DNA from: Cyclobacteriaceae bacterium
Lineage (GTDB): Bacteria > Bacteroidota > Bacteroidia > Cytophagales > Cyclobacteriaceae
Length of the DNA stretch: 64,000 nt
NCBI GenBank assembly: GCA_016786585.1
Contig: JAEUUI010000006.1
Location: forward strand, 1-64,000
Direction of reading: 5' to 3'
The translations under genes were made by a program, and so were the position numbers. The first letter of the stretch is position 1, and each line of letters opens with the position of its first letter. Under the pieces are notes generated by a model. The model did not search any database, was not told the origin of the DNA, and saw nothing but the letters and a program-made list of their open reading frames with translations. Below are positions 33,153 through 43,500 of the stretch, piece by piece.

Positions 33153-35456
33153 TTACTCGAGGATATGGTTTTTGAAGAGTAAAAACCCTACATGAAGCAG
33201 CACCCCGAATTTGTTTTCGGGATCGTCATAGTAATTGACGCTAAGTGCCACCGGACCGACCGGGGAATGAAAGACAACGCTGCCTGTACCGGCAAAGAAT
33301 AGTTGAGTAAACTCCATCTGGTCGACAGCGTCCTGATTGCCTGCTTCTTTTATATGTTCAAAAGGTTTAAAGGCATACGCCTCCAGGCGGAAGTCGAGTT
33401 TGTCTTTAATTGTGAACACGTTTCTCACACCGAATGCGGCATAGTTGAATGCCCGGAAGTTTTCCAATAACAGCGTGCGACTATCCTGCAACGGAAGAAA
33501 AGCAGGAGCGTTAATGATTGTTCCAAAGTAGTTTGTGAAGAATTTCTGGTTAGATAATACAGCTTCCGCATAAACACCCGGCCGGTACCAGCCACGGGTG
33601 AAGTAATGTTCAGCGGTAGCTTTTATGCGAAACCATTTATGTGATGCAGCGGTAACTACTTTACTATCATCAGCCGTGTTTCCCGGACTGTAATCTTCTT
33701 TTACATTGAAAAAATTTCCGCTGATGGAGTATGCTTTACCATAGGAGGCATATTGTTTACGATTCAGATCATTCATCGAAAATGTTATCCCGGTCTTGAA
33801 ACCTTCCAGGCGCAGATGATCGAGTGTGTCGGAACTTACGAAAACCTTTTTGTTGCCAAAGTAATCGTCATTGTTAAACGCTTCGATGGCAACATCAACT
33901 TTAAACTGGTTGCCAACTGCCTTACCAATGTGCAGACCAACTCTTCGGTCGAAACGTTTTAGCACGGTAGGCGTATTATCTTCTTTCAGAATATCAATTC
34001 CTTCGGTATAATCCCAACCGTTAAACATCACTTCGGGCTGAATGTAAAACCGACTTAAAATCGGCAGGTCGAATCGTGTTCGTAAAATTGCTGACTTATA
34101 AAAGCTGCCGGTTTGGAAGCCGGCAAAAGCATGCGTCAGGACATTACTGAAATAATAGTAATTAAGTCCTAACGCAATGTTGCTGATATCGCGCGAAGCA
34201 ATCACACCTCCAAAATCGACCTGAAAGTTTTTTTGCGACCGTTTGGTTAATTGAAGCACAAATTTATTTGACGCCTTGTTAAAAGGCATCGATGGATAAA
34301 CGTTTGAAAAATAAGGTTCGGAAGCAAGCTTATAGTAACCTTCACGGATGTTGCGGTAGTACAACGGCTTTTTTCGTACAGAACCAATTTTAAATATCCT
34401 TCGAATGTATTTACGCTGCTTGGAGTTGAATGACTTAAACGTAAGTTTTTCGAAGACCCAGGGTTTATTTTGGTCGTTAAAGGTATTTCGATTGCCTACA
34501 ACCTCCTCACAACTTTTTCGCGCAGCGATCTTTGCTTTTAATTCAGGCATTTGCCGCATGGTCTGTGCATAGCCACTGTCGATGAGCGCTCGTGCAAACT
34601 TGAATTCAAGTGAGCTGTATCCTTCCAGGTCAGGCTGGATGTATACACCACTTTCCGGAATAGCCGATGGATCGGATTTATCGAGCAGCATGTAAAGCAA
34701 TGAGTTCGCGATAAGTTTATCATCCTGATCATACGGATATTCGTTAAAAATTTTTGACGACACGTTTGAGCCGACAATCACATCCGGTTTGAATTCACGC
34801 TGAATAACATCTACCGGAAAATTGTTATACACACCTCCGTCAAACAAATACCGGCCATCTACTTTAATCGGGTTGTAAAAAAACGGAACGGTTTGCGTTG
34901 CCCGCAAGGCATCGCTCAATGAACCTCGTTTGAGTATAACTTCCGATTGTGTGAACACATCGGCCGCAACAACCCGCAGTGGAACAAACAAGCTGTCGAA
35001 GTTATTGTTGGAAATTGCAGCAGCCTGTGCCATTTTTTCCGCCAATGCAAAGTTTAACGATACATCGTTTGCCAGGCTTGAGTTAAACTGGAACGAAAAG
35101 GTTGAATCAAGCGAGAGATTGAGTTTCAAAAAATACGGCCCGTCTTCCGACCGTGCATAATGATAGTTCACCTTGCTTTCCGGATAGCCATTTACCCAAC
35201 GCAGAAAGTCTTCTGATAATACCATACGCTCAATGGCATCCGGGCTCATACCCGCAGCATAGCAACCTCCGATGATACCTCCCATGGAGGTGCCCACGAT
35301 GTAGTCGATCGGGATTTCGTTTTCTTCCAGCGCCTTAAGCACACCGATGTGCGCGATGCCTTTAGCACCTCCGCCACTCAGCACCAATCCAACCTTTTGA
35401 GAGAAGGCCGTTGTCACGCTGCTCACCAGCGCAATAATTAATAGTTTCTTAAGCAC
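33153..35456 (-). CDS. Patatin-like phospholipase fused to an outer-membrane barrel
   Basis: A 767-residue protein. A GTG at 35456 gives a perfect signal peptide (LKKLLIIALVSS, cleavage before Gln); the longer frame overlaps the M23 gene and is rejected. The patatin domain (residues about 20-280) has the oxyanion loop SGGGAKG, the nucleophile Ser57 in GTSMGG and Asp206 in FDGGVYN, a complete Ser-Asp dyad. A POTRA-like linker is followed by a large barrel (about residues 380-767) of the BamA/Omp85 type. The plan is that of type Vd autotransporter-like patatins (PlpD). The lipase probably faces the surface or is secreted. Confidence 0.88.
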   Translation of the reverse strand: MLKKLLIIALVSSVTTAFSQKVGLVLSGGGAKGIAHIGVLKALEENEIPIDYIVGTSMGGIIGGCYAAGMSPDAIERMVLSEDFLRWVNGYPESKVNYHYARSEDGPYFLKLNLSLDSTFSFQFNSSLANDVSLNFALAEKMAQAAAISNNNFDSLFVPLRVVAADVFTQSEVILKRGSLSDALRATQTVPFFYNPIKVDGRYLFDGGVYNNFPVDVIQREFKPDVIVGSNVSSKIFNEYPYDQDDKLIANSLLYMLLDKSDPSAIPESGVYIQPDLEGYSSLEFKFARALIDSGYAQTMRQMPELKAKIAARKSCEEVVGNRNTFNDQNKPWVFEKLTFKSFNSKQRKYIRRIFKIGSVRKKPLYYRNIREGYYKLASEPYFSNVYPSMPFNKASNKFVLQLTKRSQKNFQVDFGGVIASRDISNIALGLNYYYFSNVLTHAFAGFQTGSFYKSAILRTRFDLPILSRFYIQPEVMFNGWDYTEGIDILKEDNTPTVLKRFDRRVGLHIGKAVGNQFKVDVAIEAFNNDDYFGNKKVFVSSDTLDHLRLEGFKTGITFSMNDLNRKQYASYGKAYSISGNFFNVKEDYSPGNTADDSKVVTAASHKWFRIKATAEHYFTRGWYRPGVYAEAVLSNQKFFTNYFGTIINAPAFLPLQDSRTLLLENFRAFNYAAFGVRNVFTIKDKLDFRLEAYAFKPFEHIKEAGNQDAVDQMEFTQLFFAGTGSVVFHSPVGPVALSVNYYDDPENKFGVLLHVGFLLFKNHILE

Positions 35457-35559
35457 GATAGTAAAACGGTGATATCCGTCCCGGGGGTTGCCCCAGGAGG
35501 ACATAAATAACGCAATTGTTAAAAATAACGAATGCGGGAAGGATAAAAGTTTTTGTTTG

Positions 35560-36843
35560 CTACAAAACTTTCGCAAAAGATTGCTGCGCCGGTGATGCTA
35601 TGCCGTCAAGCTTAAGCATAACTGCCGACCGTGTCGCATCAAACTGCTCCTGGTATTCAGGTTTAATCGGCTCTGATGCCGGAAGTTCAACCCGTAAGGC
35701 ATCTACCTGAACGCCATTTTTCCAGAAGCGATAACAAAGGTGCGGACCGGTCGCGAGGCCTGTACTGCCTACATAGCCGATAACCTGACCCTGACGAACG
35801 CGGGTTCCTGCGCGTACAGAACCATCAATCCGCGACATGTGCAGGTATTGCGTGGTATACGTTCCGTTGTGACGGATCTTTACATAGTTACCATTGTTGG
35901 ATTTGTACTGCGCTTCTTCTACAAAACCATCGCCAACCGAACGGATAGGTGTTCCCTGAGGAGCAGCAAAATCGGTTCCGAGGTGTGGCTTAAAGATTTT
36001 CTGAACGGGATGAAATCTGCGGCCTGTGTACCGCGAGCTTATACGCGTGAACTCGATCGGATATTTCAACAGCGCTTTGCGAAGACTTTTGCCATCCTCT
36101 CCAAAGTAGTCTGCTCCATTACCCTGATCGAACGGGATTGCATAATAACCGGTACCAAAATGTTCGAAGTAAATGCCGTTAATGTTGCGTACACCGATCG
36201 GACGGCCTTCCACAGAAACTTCTTCATAGACCAATTTGAATACATCTCCTTTTTGAAGACGTGCAAAATCAACCTGCCATGCGAAGATGTCAACAAACTT
36301 GTTTGTGAGTTCAGGCGAAATGCCCATCTCATTGATGGTTTGAGAAAGTGAAGACTGAATCATACCCGAAATACTTTTTTCGGCTATCGTTACTTCACGC
36401 TGACAAACATCTACCGTTAACGATTCATCGAATGTAAAAACAACATATTCGATGGGATTGGGTTCGTATACAAATGCTTTTGCTGTGTGAAGAGAATCGG
36501 CTGAACAGAATAGCGTGTATTTTTTATTGGGGGCAATTTTACGAACATCAAAAACGTTTCGCGGAAGTGCAGCAAGCTGATTAATCAGTTTTACCGGCAC
36601 TTTATAGGCTGCAAGAATGTCTGAGAGGAACTCGTTCTTTTTTACTTTCTCTTCAATTACGATGTGATTGTTCACATTCATCCCGTAGCGATAGACGGGT
36701 TGAGTGAAATCCAGGTCTACATCCGATGCCTGATAGCCGCTTCGCAGCTTTCTGACTTCCGGATAGGGGGTGAACATGTTTGCTGCGAGTGCAGCTGACA
36801 AAATCAATAAAACAGAAAAAAGTCTTCCTAAATGTCTCTTCAT
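35560..36843 (-). CDS. M23 peptidoglycan endopeptidase-like protein with altered zinc site
   Basis: A 427-residue exported protein with one N-terminal hydrophobic segment and a C-terminal LytM/M23 domain. The usual HxxxD pair is present (His287 and Asp291 in PHLGTDFAAP), as is His335 in YLHMS. The second His of the HxH motif is replaced: the segment reads GPHLCYRF (His368, Cys370). A Cys can bind zinc, so activity is possible but uncertain. Related proteins with all zinc residues usually cleave peptidoglycan cross-links. Position 104 bases upstream of the patatin gene on the same strand; possible operon. Confidence 0.87.
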   Translation of the reverse strand: MKRHLGRLFSVLLILSAALAANMFTPYPEVRKLRSGYQASDVDLDFTQPVYRYGMNVNNHIVIEEKVKKNEFLSDILAAYKVPVKLINQLAALPRNVFDVRKIAPNKKYTLFCSADSLHTAKAFVYEPNPIEYVVFTFDESLTVDVCQREVTIAEKSISGMIQSSLSQTINEMGISPELTNKFVDIFAWQVDFARLQKGDVFKLVYEEVSVEGRPIGVRNINGIYFEHFGTGYYAIPFDQGNGADYFGEDGKSLRKALLKYPIEFTRISSRYTGRRFHPVQKIFKPHLGTDFAAPQGTPIRSVGDGFVEEAQYKSNNGNYVKIRHNGTYTTQYLHMSRIDGSVRAGTRVRQGQVIGYVGSTGLATGPHLCYRFWKNGVQVDALRVELPASEPIKPEYQEQFDATRSAVMLKLDGIASPAQQSFAKVL

Positions 36844-36863
36844 CGCCTCACGTTTAATTCTGC

Positions 36864-36885
36864 CAAAAATAGAACGGCAAATATA
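36864..36885 (-). promoter_or_regulatory. Tandem -7 elements upstream of the M23 gene
   Basis: On the minus strand TATTTTTG (36871-36864) and TATATTTG (36885-36878), both perfect TAnnTTTG matches, 21 and 35 bases before the start codon. No clear -33 TTTG. Confidence 0.45.
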
Positions 36886-36996
36886 CCCGTTTAAAAAATT
36901 ATGAGGGGTAAAAAACCTTGCGTTTTCACTAAATATATGACACTCTTAAAGATTTTGCAAAAAGTGGCATTACTGAACCTGAATTAAGCAATAACG

Positions 36997-39105
36997 CTAT
37001 TGATAACGTTCTTTAAACTTTTTCTTTCCTCTTTCCAGGAATTCAACAAAGCTCTTCACATCGCGGTTGTATCCATAGGGCCACGCAAGCACTTTTTCAT
37101 CCGGGCCAACCAATACATAAAACGGTTGCGCATTGTTATCGAGGTTAGCGATCTGGATGTCGGCATTCTTTTTTCCGATCGTCTTCTTTACTTTGCCATC
37201 GTATTTGGACGTTACCCATTCCGCTTCGGGTAATTCGGTTTTGTCATCTACGTACAAGGCAACAACCACAAAGTCTTCTTTCAGTCGCTTTAAAACAGAA
37301 GGATCGCTCCACACCACAGCCTCCATTTCGCGGCAGTTGGTACAACCGTGACCGGTGAAGTCGATGAACACTGGCTTGTTCTGCTGACGTGCACAGGCAA
37401 TAGCTTGTTCGTAGTCAAAAAATCCGGTCAGGCCGTGAGGCAGATGCAGGAAGTCGGCATACTTTGGATCTTCACATTCTCCCTTTTGCTTATCCTGAAT
37501 CATTGCAGCCAGGTCAAAGTCATGCGTGTGCTTGGGTGGCAGATAGCCGGCTAGTGATTTTAACGGGGCCCCCCACAATCCCGGAACGAGATACACCACA
37601 AACGTGAAGATAAGGATAGCCAATATCAAACGTGGCACAGAAACCTTATCAATCGGGCTGTCGTGGGGCAACCGGAGTTTTCCGAGCAGATACAATCCAA
37701 GCAATCCGAAGATCACAATCCATAACGCGATATTAATCTCGCGATCAAGCAATCCCCAATGATACGCCTGATCTGCGATGCTGAAAAATTTCAGTGCAAG
37801 CGCGAGTTCCAAAAAACCCAATGTAACCTTAACTGCATTTAACCATCCACCGGATTTAGGCATGCTCTTGATTACTTCCGGGAAGAACGCGAAGAATGCA
37901 AATGGCAGCGCAAATGCCAGTGAATATGAGAACATCGTTAAAATTGGCTTCAGGATCTGACCACCTGCCGACAGTGCGAGTACACTTCCAACAATCGGCA
38001 CGGTACAACTGAACGAAATCAATACAAGCGTGAACGCCATGAAGAATACACCGGTCAGGCCGCCTTTCTCTGCCTTCTGATCAATTTTGTTGACCAGTTG
38101 ATACGGTGCGTTGATTTCAAATAATCCGAAGAATGATAATGCAAAAATCAGGAAGACAACAAAGATGAACAGGTTCAGGGCCCAGTTTGTTGCGAGTGCA
38201 TTCAACCCGTCAGGACCGAGAATAACTGCGAAAAGTGTTCCGGCAGAAGAATACAGAACAATGATTGACAACCCGAAGATGATCGCTTTCTTAATGCCCT
38301 CACGTCTCGTCTGTGTATCCTTCAAGAAGAAAGTGACCGTCATTGGAATCATGGGAAACACACAGGGTGTAATCAACGAGGTAAGCCCGGCAATGAAAGC
38401 CACCACGAGTAACGACCAGAATGATTCGTTTCCATATGTTGGTTCCCCTTCCAGAATTGCTTTTTCAAGCACAGGTCCGGAAATTTTTGAATTGTATTGC
38501 TGCTTCTGCTTACCTGAAGATTGAGCTTTTACTGTGTCAACGATACCAGAAGTTTCTTCTTTCTGAGGAGTGTTATCGGGCTTAACAGTTTCCTTTAGTT
38601 CAACGGTTTGTTTTACTTCTGTTTTGGCTGATGCCGAAATTGTTACGCCAATGGTGAACTCTCCGTCAAACGGAATACACTTGCCGGCTTCCGTACAGGT
38701 TTGACCTTCGTACGTTCCAGAGATTACTGCATCTGCCGAAAGTATCTTAACCTTCTGCCGGAACTCGGCATTGTGCTCAAAAATTTTAACATCGCAACCA
38801 AACACCTCGTCATGTTTCTTTTTTGGATTGATCGCTTTAAGTGAGCCAACGGGCTTGAATCCTTTCGGTGCCGGAAATTTTACTTCCGTAAGAAGCGGTC
38901 CGCATTCAGGATCAAAGTCGTTGGCATACATGTACCAGTTATCTTCGATCGTAACTTTGAAAATCAGTTCGAGTTCATCTCCTACGGCTACCGTTTTCTT
39001 TGAACTCTCCCACGACCATTTGGCCGGCTCAAGCACCTGTGCAAACAATTGCGAGGTAAAAACGACTAGAAACGAAAACAGCAGAAGGATTTTTTTGGCT
39101 TTCAT
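36997..39105 (-). CDS. dsbD: DsbD-like transmembrane thiol-disulfide reductase
   Basis: A 702-residue protein in the standard DsbD order: a signal peptide, a periplasmic alpha domain with a Cys-containing segment, eight membrane helices of the CcdA core (about residues 235-490, starting with SLITPCVFPMIP), and a C-terminal thioredoxin domain. The active site GHGCTNCREM has Cys588 and Cys591. It carries reducing power from cytoplasmic thioredoxin to the periplasm, for example for disulfide isomerases and cytochrome c maturation. The Cys pair in the membrane core (TPCVFP, SFSCTVPI) is complete. Monocistronic, followed by the M23 gene at 154 bases. Confidence 0.93.
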   Translation of the reverse strand: MKAKKILLLFSFLVVFTSQLFAQVLEPAKWSWESSKKTVAVGDELELIFKVTIEDNWYMYANDFDPECGPLLTEVKFPAPKGFKPVGSLKAINPKKKHDEVFGCDVKIFEHNAEFRQKVKILSADAVISGTYEGQTCTEAGKCIPFDGEFTIGVTISASAKTEVKQTVELKETVKPDNTPQKEETSGIVDTVKAQSSGKQKQQYNSKISGPVLEKAILEGEPTYGNESFWSLLVVAFIAGLTSLITPCVFPMIPMTVTFFLKDTQTRREGIKKAIIFGLSIIVLYSSAGTLFAVILGPDGLNALATNWALNLFIFVVFLIFALSFFGLFEINAPYQLVNKIDQKAEKGGLTGVFFMAFTLVLISFSCTVPIVGSVLALSAGGQILKPILTMFSYSLAFALPFAFFAFFPEVIKSMPKSGGWLNAVKVTLGFLELALALKFFSIADQAYHWGLLDREINIALWIVIFGLLGLYLLGKLRLPHDSPIDKVSVPRLILAILIFTFVVYLVPGLWGAPLKSLAGYLPPKHTHDFDLAAMIQDKQKGECEDPKYADFLHLPHGLTGFFDYEQAIACARQQNKPVFIDFTGHGCTNCREMEAVVWSDPSVLKRLKEDFVVVALYVDDKTELPEAEWVTSKYDGKVKKTIGKKNADIQIANLDNNAQPFYVLVGPDEKVLAWPYGYNRDVKSFVEFLERGKKKFKERYQ

Positions 39106-39142
39106 AATCCGATCAATGATAAATTCCGGGAGATGTTATTAA

Positions 39143-40501
39143 CTATGATTTTGAAAAATGCTTGTAGAATGCGGTGATGGTTTCAATTCCGAGCATAAAA
39201 TTCTTAATTCCATAGTGCTCGTTAGGCGAGTGAATCGCATCTGAATCCAGCCCGAACCCCATCAACACAGTATCCAAACCCAATTCTTTCTTAAAAAGTG
39301 CCACGATCGGAATACTGCCTCCGTCACGCGTAGGAATCGGACGTTTTCCCCACACCTCTTCAAATGCCTGACTGGCTGCTTTAAATGCTTTTGAATCGGT
39401 TGGCGTTACTGCAGCCTGACCGCCATGCAATGCGGTAACCTTTACTTTTACAGATTTTGGTGCGATAGATGTAAAGTGTTTCGTAAACAGGTCTGAGATT
39501 TCGTTGTGATCCTGATCAGGAACCAAACGCATTGAAATTTTTGCGTATGCTTTTGACGGCAGAACAGTCTTTGCGCCCTCACCTGTGTAGCCTCCCCAGA
39601 TTCCGTTCACGTCAAGTGTTGGGCGGATACCGGTACGTTCTACGGTTGTGTAACCGTCTTCTCCTTTTACGTCATCAATGTTTAAGTCCTTTTTATAATT
39701 ATCAAGTGAGAACGGGGCTTTGTTAATAGCTTCGCGATCGGTTGCGCTCAGTTGAGCAACCTTGTCGTAAAAACCAGGGATTGTTACACGGCCTTTTTCA
39801 TCGTGAAGCGATGCAATCATTTTACTGAGGATGTTAATGGGGTTCGCTACGGCACCACCATACACCCCCGAGTGCAAATCCCGATTAGGGCCTGTTACCT
39901 CAACCTCCATGTAGCTTAGTCCCCGGAGACCTACCGTGATAGACGGGTGATCCAGGGAAATTATTGCCGTATCAGAAATAAGAATAACATCCGCCTTAAG
40001 TTTGGTTTTATTTTCTTTCACGAATGTGGCCAGGTGCTCGGAGCCAACTTCCTCCTCTCCTTCTATCATAAACTTAATGTTACAGCTTAACAGGTTAAGT
40101 TTAGTCATGGCTTCGAATGCCTTTACATGCATGTAGACTTGACCCTTGTCATCGCACGAGCCACGTGCATAAATTTTTTCATCTTTAACAACAGGCTCAA
40201 ACGGAGGGGATGCCCAGAGATCCAATGGATCTGGTGGTTGCACGTCATAATGACCGTATACTAAAACGGTTGGTAATGACGGATTAACAATCTTTTGACC
40301 GAACACAATCGGGTGACCCGCTGTTTCACAAAGCTCAACCTTGTCAACACCTGCAGCTTTCAGTTTTTCCACAAGATATTCGGCAGCTTTACGAACATCT
40401 CCCGCATGTTTGCTGTCAGCACTTACAGAAGGGATTCTTAACAGATCGAACAGTTCATTAAGAAAGCGATCCTTGTTTTCGGTGAGATAATTTTTAATCA
40501 T
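39143..40501 (-). CDS. M20 family dipeptidase
   Basis: A 452-residue cytoplasmic zinc dipeptidase of the M20 family (PepV/CNDP-like). Metal- and catalysis-linked segments: VLVYGHYDVQPPDP (His, Asp), SCDDKGQ (bridging Asp), GEEEVGS (catalytic Glu) and the SAGDVRKAAEY-style N-terminal helix. The dimerisation domain is present between the two metal-binding halves. Start at ATG 40501, no signal peptide. It is preceded by the 1584-residue protein and followed by dsbD on the same strand. Confidence 0.92.
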   Translation of the reverse strand: MIKNYLTENKDRFLNELFDLLRIPSVSADSKHAGDVRKAAEYLVEKLKAAGVDKVELCETAGHPIVFGQKIVNPSLPTVLVYGHYDVQPPDPLDLWASPPFEPVVKDEKIYARGSCDDKGQVYMHVKAFEAMTKLNLLSCNIKFMIEGEEEVGSEHLATFVKENKTKLKADVILISDTAIISLDHPSITVGLRGLSYMEVEVTGPNRDLHSGVYGGAVANPINILSKMIASLHDEKGRVTIPGFYDKVAQLSATDREAINKAPFSLDNYKKDLNIDDVKGEDGYTTVERTGIRPTLDVNGIWGGYTGEGAKTVLPSKAYAKISMRLVPDQDHNEISDLFTKHFTSIAPKSVKVKVTALHGGQAAVTPTDSKAFKAASQAFEEVWGKRPIPTRDGGSIPIVALFKKELGLDTVLMGFGLDSDAIHSPNEHYGIKNFMLGIETITAFYKHFSKS

Positions 40502-40566
40502 AATAAGTTAAATCGAGTCTACAAATTACTTTGGAAAATGATGCGGCAAAGAGATATTATTCGCAC

Positions 40567-43500
40567 TTAAAACCCGTCTTTATCATCCTTCTTCTGCTGA
40601 TCATCTTTCTTTTTCCCTGCGGGTCCTTCCGAAAGGCTATATGGAGATTCCAGGCCGAGGTATTCGAGCCGGAACCGGTTAATGAAGGCTTTTGTTTCCT
40701 CCTCGCTTCCCGGAACAAATACAACCTCTCCAATCTTCGCTTTTCCCGAGTTGGTTTTTTTAGCCACGAGTGTATTAAAGTTTTCGTTCGATGAATACAT
40801 CAGTAAACGGCTGTCTTCAAATCCAAAGTAATACCACGATTCTGGAGAAGCTTTGAAGAAAACGTTAAATACCGAAGCACCATCTTCGGTTTTCTTCACT
40901 TCCATAAACCCTTCAAATGCGCCATTAATGTCGTTCCGGTAGCTGTTAGACATTCCAAGCGGACCTTCGCTGTAGAATGCCTTGTGCGACACCGACCATT
41001 TCAAGTTCACATTCGCGAATGTCAATGCCTTTGCGGTTTCGGCCATCGTACCCAATGACACATAGCCCTGAGCGCTTCGGGTTTCAAAATCTTTCGCGTT
41101 GCGCTCACCCACAATGTCTGCAATCTTATACAGAAGCTCAGTTTGATCACCACGTCCTTCATCCGCTCCCTCATTCTGAATAACCGTCATCAGGTCCTGC
41201 GCCATCAAGTCAAAGGCTGCCGGAATTACCGTGGTGTTCAGAATCACCAGGCTGTTCATGCGAATGTCATTTGTTTCTACGTTGCCACTTCCAAGTGCAG
41301 ACGCTGTAACGGTGAAATCTTTTGTTCCCTTAAATAAGTTAACAGGTCCTTCGAAACGCACTTGCGAGGTTTCATCGTTGTACGCGAAAACTTTACCGGA
41401 CAATTTGTTCCCCGCGGATTTTTCGCGGTCTTCTATTTTGTATTCACGAGAAGCCGTATCGTAGTACAACGTTCCGGTGGGAACAAAAAGATCGTCATCA
41501 TCTTCGCCTTTGTCGTTCAGGAATGTGATGTACAAATCGTTTTCCTGCGCTGAAAAATGCAATCCCGCATCAACCTTTTTTCCTTCTTCTGTGAGGGCGT
41601 TATCGAAGTTGATCAGCACTTCGGGCTCGTCACCGCTTTGTGAATACTGAATCCACGCGTTATAATTTTTAATCTTTTTAAGATTGAGTTTCACGAACCC
41701 GTTCAACTGAAGGGCGGGCTTGGTTGCAAACATGGTGAGATCGCCTTTGTAAAACATCCCCGCACCCAACACGAGCTTGTCTTCTTCGGCTACGTGACCC
41801 ACACCCACCGTTTGCATGGATGCGGTTGTCTTTCTGCGTTGAAATCTTTTTGACTGTTCCGTTTCCACAACCGGCTCCAGGTGAAAGTCGGTCATTTTAA
41901 TGGCAAACGTATCCTGCAGGAAGTTCACATACTGATACGTGGCGTAACCTGCGAACTCATTCCGTGAAAAAATATCCACCACGCCTTCCGTCAGGCGGTG
42001 ATAACCATTCAGCGTATCCAGTACGATCGTTGTATTCTTTAAAGTTCCAATCCGTGCGTTCTCAAGAATTAGCACCTCGCCATTTTCGGGTGTAATGCGT
42101 GCGTCAGCCACCGTGATATACGGAATTCCACTCACGATCATTTCCTGGGTTTTCAGATCATACACCGCTTTTTCCGCATTGAATGCGAGTGAATCCAAAT
42201 CCTTGCGTGTGGTATAGAAGTAAGAATTTTCAATCGGCACATCCGGATTTTTTGTCATCGTGATCTTCTGTGTATTCAAATCCCACTGCGCTTTTGGAAT
42301 GGATGTTTTAAACTGCGCGAATGGAAAATCAATCGCGGCAACACCTTCTACTTCCGGACTTATATCGGCATAGTTTTTCTCAAGATTGAATTTCACGCGA
42401 ACATCGGTACCATCGATCAGGGGTTTCATAGCATCGTCTGACCTAGCCTTGAAACTCGCATGTCGGGCACTGAAATCTTTTCCTGAAAAATTCATTTGCC
42501 GGGAGCGTAATTCTGAGCCCCGCGTTTCGAGTTTTCCAATAGCTGCGACTCCACTTTTTGAGATCGTAAGTGTTCCGGTGAACTGCGCTGTGCTATCGTA
42601 AAAGTTAAAGGGAACATCGGTGTTCCGGATTTTCATTTGATCCTGTTTTGGGAACCATTTCATCTGATAGTTAGGGAGTGATGCCTGCGGGAAGAGCACT
42701 GCTCCAAATTGCTTTCCGGCAATTTTTGCACGTGTCCCTTTTGCAGAAACTGAATCGGGGTAGAACACAAAATCATTTGAATACACTGTTGCCGCTAGGT
42801 ATTCAATTCGTCCGGGTGAACGGAGACCCTTTTTATCCAGGCGTATCGTACCAAAAAGTTTTGCATCGCCTTTATAAAGTTGATAGCCGGTTTTTGGAAC
42901 GACATGTTCAAAGCCCAGCGACTTATCGGGCATGGAGTGCAGTTTCTCTTTAAAGCTCGGGAACATCCCGCTTGATACAAACGAGCCATCAAAATTCAGT
43001 GAAGCCGGGTCCGCATCATTCAAGCTATCAAGCTTGAAAGGCGGAACAACAAAAAACACTGAGCGGTCGTAAACACCATTCAAAATTTCCGGGCGGTCGA
43101 AATAAATTACCCCCCCTGCCGCTGCGTCCAGTCGTGGATAATTCGGAATCTTTTCTTTACCTGACCGGTTGTTGGGGCGATTAATGTATAGTGTTCCCGA
43201 TGTTTTAGCGGCATTACTCATTCCGCCAGCTGCAGCTGCGGTTGAGTCAGCGCCCACCATCGAGTTATTAATCTTCTTGCGCACCATTTGTCCGCGCGCG
43301 TTCTTTTCCATCGAATAGAAATTGATGGAGTCAATTTTGTCGAGACTGATAAAAAAGCTGTCGTACTTAAGTGTGAATTGTTTACCGGTAATCTCAAAGT
43401 TTCCGGCTGTGATCTTCCCATCGAACTTGATATCGCGATTTTGTAACACCGTGATGGTACTGCTATCGGGCTTGATATACACATTCAACGAATCACTTAC

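Noticed and set aside
35457-35576. Upstream part of the patatin frame (forty extra residues)
   Set aside because: It overlaps the M23 gene, has no signal-peptide logic, and the GTG at 35456 starts a proper signal peptide.
40531-40794. An 87-codon plus-strand frame over the end of the 1584-residue gene
   Set aside because: It lies antisense within and beside a long, well-supported gene and has no family resemblance.
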